Assembly (NCBI RefSeq): GCF_001625215.2
Contig: NC_030388.2
Location: forward strand, 23,486,558-23,550,557
Origin: Daucus carota subsp. sativus
Taxonomy: Eukaryota > Streptophyta > Magnoliopsida > Apiales > Apiaceae
Direction: 5' to 3'
DNA length: 64,000 nucleotides
Made by a program: the position numbers and the translations under genes. Position 1 is the first letter of the stretch; every line of letters begins with the position of its first letter. Of this stretch, positions 60,514-64,000 are shown one piece after another. The notes under the pieces were generated by a model that was given only the letters and a program-made list of their open reading frames with translations, was not told the origin of the DNA and did not search any database.

Positions 60514-61874
60514 TATGTGTTGCCTCACTTTTTAAACTAATTACATGAACTTTACTACCTTAATACTGATTTGTACTATGCATGATAATATCACTAAAGA
60601 TCACTTGCATATTTTATGGACGTTGAAAGAATTATTTCTTTATTTATTGATGTATGTTATTTTTTTTTTCTAAGAAATAGGTTAATTTCCTGTAAAAGAA
60701 ACATACTGTAGTTGTGGAGCCAACAATCTAATATGCTGCATTAGCAGCCATTGAAGATTTCGCACCCGAAAATCTATCTTATTACTAAACAAGAAAGTAT
60801 ATTTTCAGGGTACTGGTGTATACAAATGGTCAATATAACAGACAATTTGTAGATAAGCAGAAACACAATTTACCTGCAATGTCTGCATTGCAATGTGTGG
60901 CTTCGAAGCTACTCCTTTACGTGCTGGCCTAAAAAATATAGCCTGTGAGCAGAAAAAGAAATGATTATAAGGGATTTCAAGTTTACAACTAGACTACTTC
61001 TTTTAGACATTATAGCAAACAGATTGTGTGTTGGTCACCTATTGCATCATGCCTGGCCGTAACTTCCCCTTGCTGTGACACTCGCTTGCACAATATTAAT
61101 GCAATTTTCTGGCATGAATATAGTAGAGTTCTAAGGAAGTCTTTATATTCAAGTAGGGAAAATGGAATTATGGAAATATGAGCCACGAGACCTCCCTCGG
61201 CATGATTAATTAAACCTTTCTCAGAGAGTGATGGATTAAGTTTACAGCTTAGGGAGGGAGGTTACAATAGTATTATTTGATAAATTATTGCAGTTTATAA
61301 TCCTTAACTTTGACTTTATGAGCATATTAGTACTCATATTTTAAAACAGACAGTTAACATTTCAAAAATTTATAATGTGTTGCAGTTTGAAATTTTGCAT
61401 TAAAAATTTCCCAAATTCGACTTTAGATTCTCTTTTCTCTAGTTAAATTAGATTTAAAAATAAATTATCATTTTTGATAAAATATCACTTTTTATATAAA
61501 TGACAAGAAATATTGGTATAATGCGTATATTTATATTTTATAATAAATATCATGAAATATATTTTCTTTAAATTTAATATAATACTTATGAGTTTCTCAT
61601 CATCGCGACTATCTCTCTTTATCAGTCATCATTGTCACCTTACAAGTCTTGATCGTCATTTAGTTAATGACAAATTATATCACCCGCCTATCACCCTATA
61701 TAATAAAATAAAATATTTATATCTTTCAAAAGAAATCTGATTTACATTTGTCCATCCAAAGTTGACTAACAAACGTTTGTCAATGCTAACTTGATAATTA
61801 ACATGATAAATATGAGGAAAAAATTCATCGACTTAAATCAAAATTTAATATGTTACATAGAAATGATTATAAAA
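60514..61874. other. Intergenic downstream of gene F
   Basis: At 60840-61140, minus strand, is a diverged version of the block found after genes B-D, with two segments bordered by splice-like signals. The rest is AT-rich with no supported gene. Confidence 0.5.
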
Positions 61875-62928
61875 GGGTTAATTATCAAACTCATCACTGA
61901 AGTCAACAAATGCTATCAACTTCATCACTGATTTCTACGGGGTCTCAAGTGACTCACTAAACTCGCTTAATTGTATCAAACTCATCACTGCCGTTAAAAA
62001 ATGTAACGGAAGTTTAGACGGAATGACAGATTGGCTGTAGGGTTTGACATGTGTCAGGCCACATCATTTAAAGTTTATATGGAAATAAAGTATGCAATTT
62101 TTCTATTAAATTAATTTTAGAATATAATTATCTAAATAAATGCATGGAACTAAATCTTAAGATATAATTAACTAAACATCCAAGATTAACTTTTATATTT
62201 TTTATTAGATTATATTTATTTTTGAATTATATTGAAATTTTTTCTCTTTTAATATATTTTATTTATGTGAATATTATTGTTGGCAAAAAAATATTTTTAA
62301 TTTCTTTTATAATACCAACTTTTTTAATTTTGCATCCTCCTTCTATTATTGAATCTTTGAAAATTTGTACTATGTTGTTGGCTGCTTCTACATCCAGATC
62401 TTTCCTCCTCAGCTTTTTTGATCTCCCTCTCAATTTATGTGGAACATATTTTTAAAAAGATTCAATAGTAACAATTTTAAAAAAGTTGGTGATATAAAAA
62501 AATTAAAAATATTTTTTTGCCAACAATAATATTCACATACATAAAATTTATTAAAAGAGAAAACATTTCAACATTATTCAAAAATAATTCTAATATAATA
62601 AAATATATAAAAGCTAATCTTGGATATTTAGTTAATTATATCTTGAAATTTAGTTCCATGCATTTATTTAGATAATTATATTCTAAAATTAATTTAATAA
62701 AAGGATTGCATACTTTATTTTCATATAAACCTCATATGATGTGGCCTGCCACATGTCAAGGCCTACTACCAATCTGTCATTCCGTCTAAATCTCCGTTAC
62801 TTTTTTTAACGACAGTGATGAGTTTGATACCATTAAGCGATTTTAGTGAGCTACTTGAGACCCCGTGGAGACCAGTGATGAAGTTGATATCGTTTGTCGA
62901 CTTAAGTGATGAGTTTGATAATTAACCC
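61875..62928. mobile_element. Foldback / long-inverted-repeat element
   Basis: Arms of about 450 bp begin GGGTTAATTATCAAACTCAT and end with its complement, with an 8-bp target duplication TTATAAAA (61867-61874, 62929-62936). The loop is about 150 bp. No transposase. The size of the arms suits a Mutator-like or foldback element, and a transcript would form a long hairpin. Confidence 0.8.
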
Positions 62929-63272
62929 TTATAAAATAAGAGCTGTGAAAGTGTTTTACTTCAAGTTCAATGTAGAAATTTGCATACAAAACTTGTTATT
63001 TGGTGTATAAAGTGCATAATCTTATACATTAATGGCTTGAAAGCGAATAATTTCATCATTTATCTTCTTATAATAACTCATAAATAACTAAAAAAATTTA
63101 AATTCCACCTAAATAACTTATATTAGTCAAATTGGATAGATAAAGTCAAGAGATTTTATTACTTTCTTCATTTCAAAATAAATTATTTTCTATTTTATCT
63201 GTATTTATCATTATTTTTTGAAATTTCTTTTTTCATGTAAAAAATCAATTTTCCAAGATAATATAAAAAACA
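62929..63272. other. AT-rich intergenic, no gene seen
   Basis: No frame or repeat I can support beyond the target duplication at its left edge. Confidence 0.5.
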
Positions 63273-63694
63273 TCTATACTATAATATAATAAAACATAGG
63301 TTTAATTTGTAGTCGTACAAAATTTTGGTTTGGTCATCTCCTCTATAACTACAAGTCGGTCACATGTAGACTTCTCTTACTCTTACAATATTAAAGAGTT
63401 TTATACCGTTCAAATTACAAACACTTGTGATGTAATACAAGATAAAAAAAAACTCTACCATTATTCTTTTAAATATAATTTATATATTATTTATATACTA
63501 TATTATAATTATAATAAATCGATATTGATATAATTCGTAGTCGTCCAAAAAATGTAATTAGTTGGTAAATATCATCTGGTTAAAATCTAATTCATTAATA
63601 CTAAAATACTAATAAGATGATGTTAAAATTTAAATTATAATTAATAAATTACGAATTCTACACCCGCCCGTGCTTCGCACGGGTTAAAGGCTAG
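63273..63694 (+). mobile_element. Helitron, small non-autonomous
   Basis: 5' end TCTATACTATAATATAATAA after A. 3' hairpin CCCGTGC TTC GCACGGG, then TTAAAGGCTAG followed by T. Both ends fit the Helitron rules (TC...CTRR, insertion between A and T). 422 bp, a deletion relative of 4704-5362. Confidence 0.85.
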
Positions 63695-63895
63695 TATATT
63701 TTTATATATTAAGTTAGATTTAAAATATGGAAACAACTACTATTATTTTACGATGGAAAGAGTATATACAAACCTAAAATCTAAAAAAAATTACCCGTTC
63801 TCAGTTCACACATTTGAATCACACGTTTGAATCATCAAACCATAGGTCTCCGGGCCCGTTTGCAACTCCAGCTTTGATCTCCACTTTTCTCCGGC

Positions 63896-63940
63896 ATGGC
63901 TGCCGCCGACGCTCCGATCACCGTGAAGGAAATTTTATCT
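63896..63940 (+). CDS. Probable clathrin heavy chain, first exon (runs off window)
   Basis: ATG in a good context (GGCATGGCTGCC) begins MAAADAPITVKEILS, then a donor TCT/GTAATT. Plant clathrin heavy chains begin very similarly (MAAANAPI..KE.L) and have a short first coding exon ending at about this codon. The protein forms the coat of endocytic vesicles. Only 15 codons are visible, so the call rests on this short match. If right it marks the right border of the receptor cluster. Confidence 0.6.
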
Positions 63941-64000
63941 GTAATTCGCTCTTTTCAGTTTTGCTTTTTCGCCTTTCACCATTCAATTACTAAACTATAT

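Noticed and set aside
62222-62455. 77-codon frame
   Set aside because: It lies in the arm and loop of the foldback element and is AT-rich with no domain.

Overview
The window is nuclear DNA of a flowering plant, most likely a eudicot. The evidence is spliced genes with GT-AG introns, AT-rich intergenic DNA, plant transposons (Stowaway, hAT, PIF/Harbinger, Mutator-like, Helitron, Ty1/copia, a tRNA-derived SINE) and a cluster of LRR receptor kinases. I cannot name the species.

Layout. 1-13.4 kb: a gene for a small AT-hook/WIYLD-domain nuclear protein (10064-11900, probably with a non-coding first exon near 7.95-8.14 kb). Its last two exons are duplicated at the left edge (416-975) inside a repeat that looks identical over 2.5 kb (1-2503 and 10926-13428). 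Each copy is followed by a decayed LRR relic and a truncated or broken LRR receptor gene (gene A at 2618, gene B at 13906). 3.8-9.9 kb is transposon-rich. 13.9-60.5 kb is a tandem array of five long receptor genes on the + strand: B (pseudogene, broken by a truncated copia element and a nonsense codon), C (26843-33354), D (38701-45586), E (46933-53139) and F (54333-60513). 60.5-63.7 kb holds a foldback element and a Helitron. The window ends in what looks like the first exon of a clathrin heavy chain gene (63896-63940).

Main result. When exons are joined by splice phase, C, D, E and F each give one uninterrupted frame of 1,287, 1,333, 1,287 and 1,322 codons. Each encodes signal peptide - LRRNT - about 19 LRRs - transmembrane helix - kinase 1 - linker - kinase 2. 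In all five paralogues kinase 1 has lost both catalytic aspartates (HRD to HxN, DFG to NFG) and should be a pseudokinase. Kinase 2 keeps the VAIK lysine, HCD (the non-RD type typical of LRR-XII immune receptors) and DFG. Both kinases are cut by a phase-1 intron at the same codon (PP/AP-E-Y), so the second kinase arose by duplication of a kinase-plus-intron module. In gene C the end of kinase 1 and the start of kinase 2 lie in one exon, which is direct genomic evidence that both belong to one protein. The layout (membrane receptor, pseudokinase, then active kinase) resembles the JH2-JH1 arrangement of animal JAKs joined to a plant LRR receptor.

The cluster is turning over actively. It has two N-terminal/promoter classes (MSAGVYKFW in A-D, MRAAG in E-F), mosaic paralogues, LRR debris between the genes, and transposons in introns and promoters.
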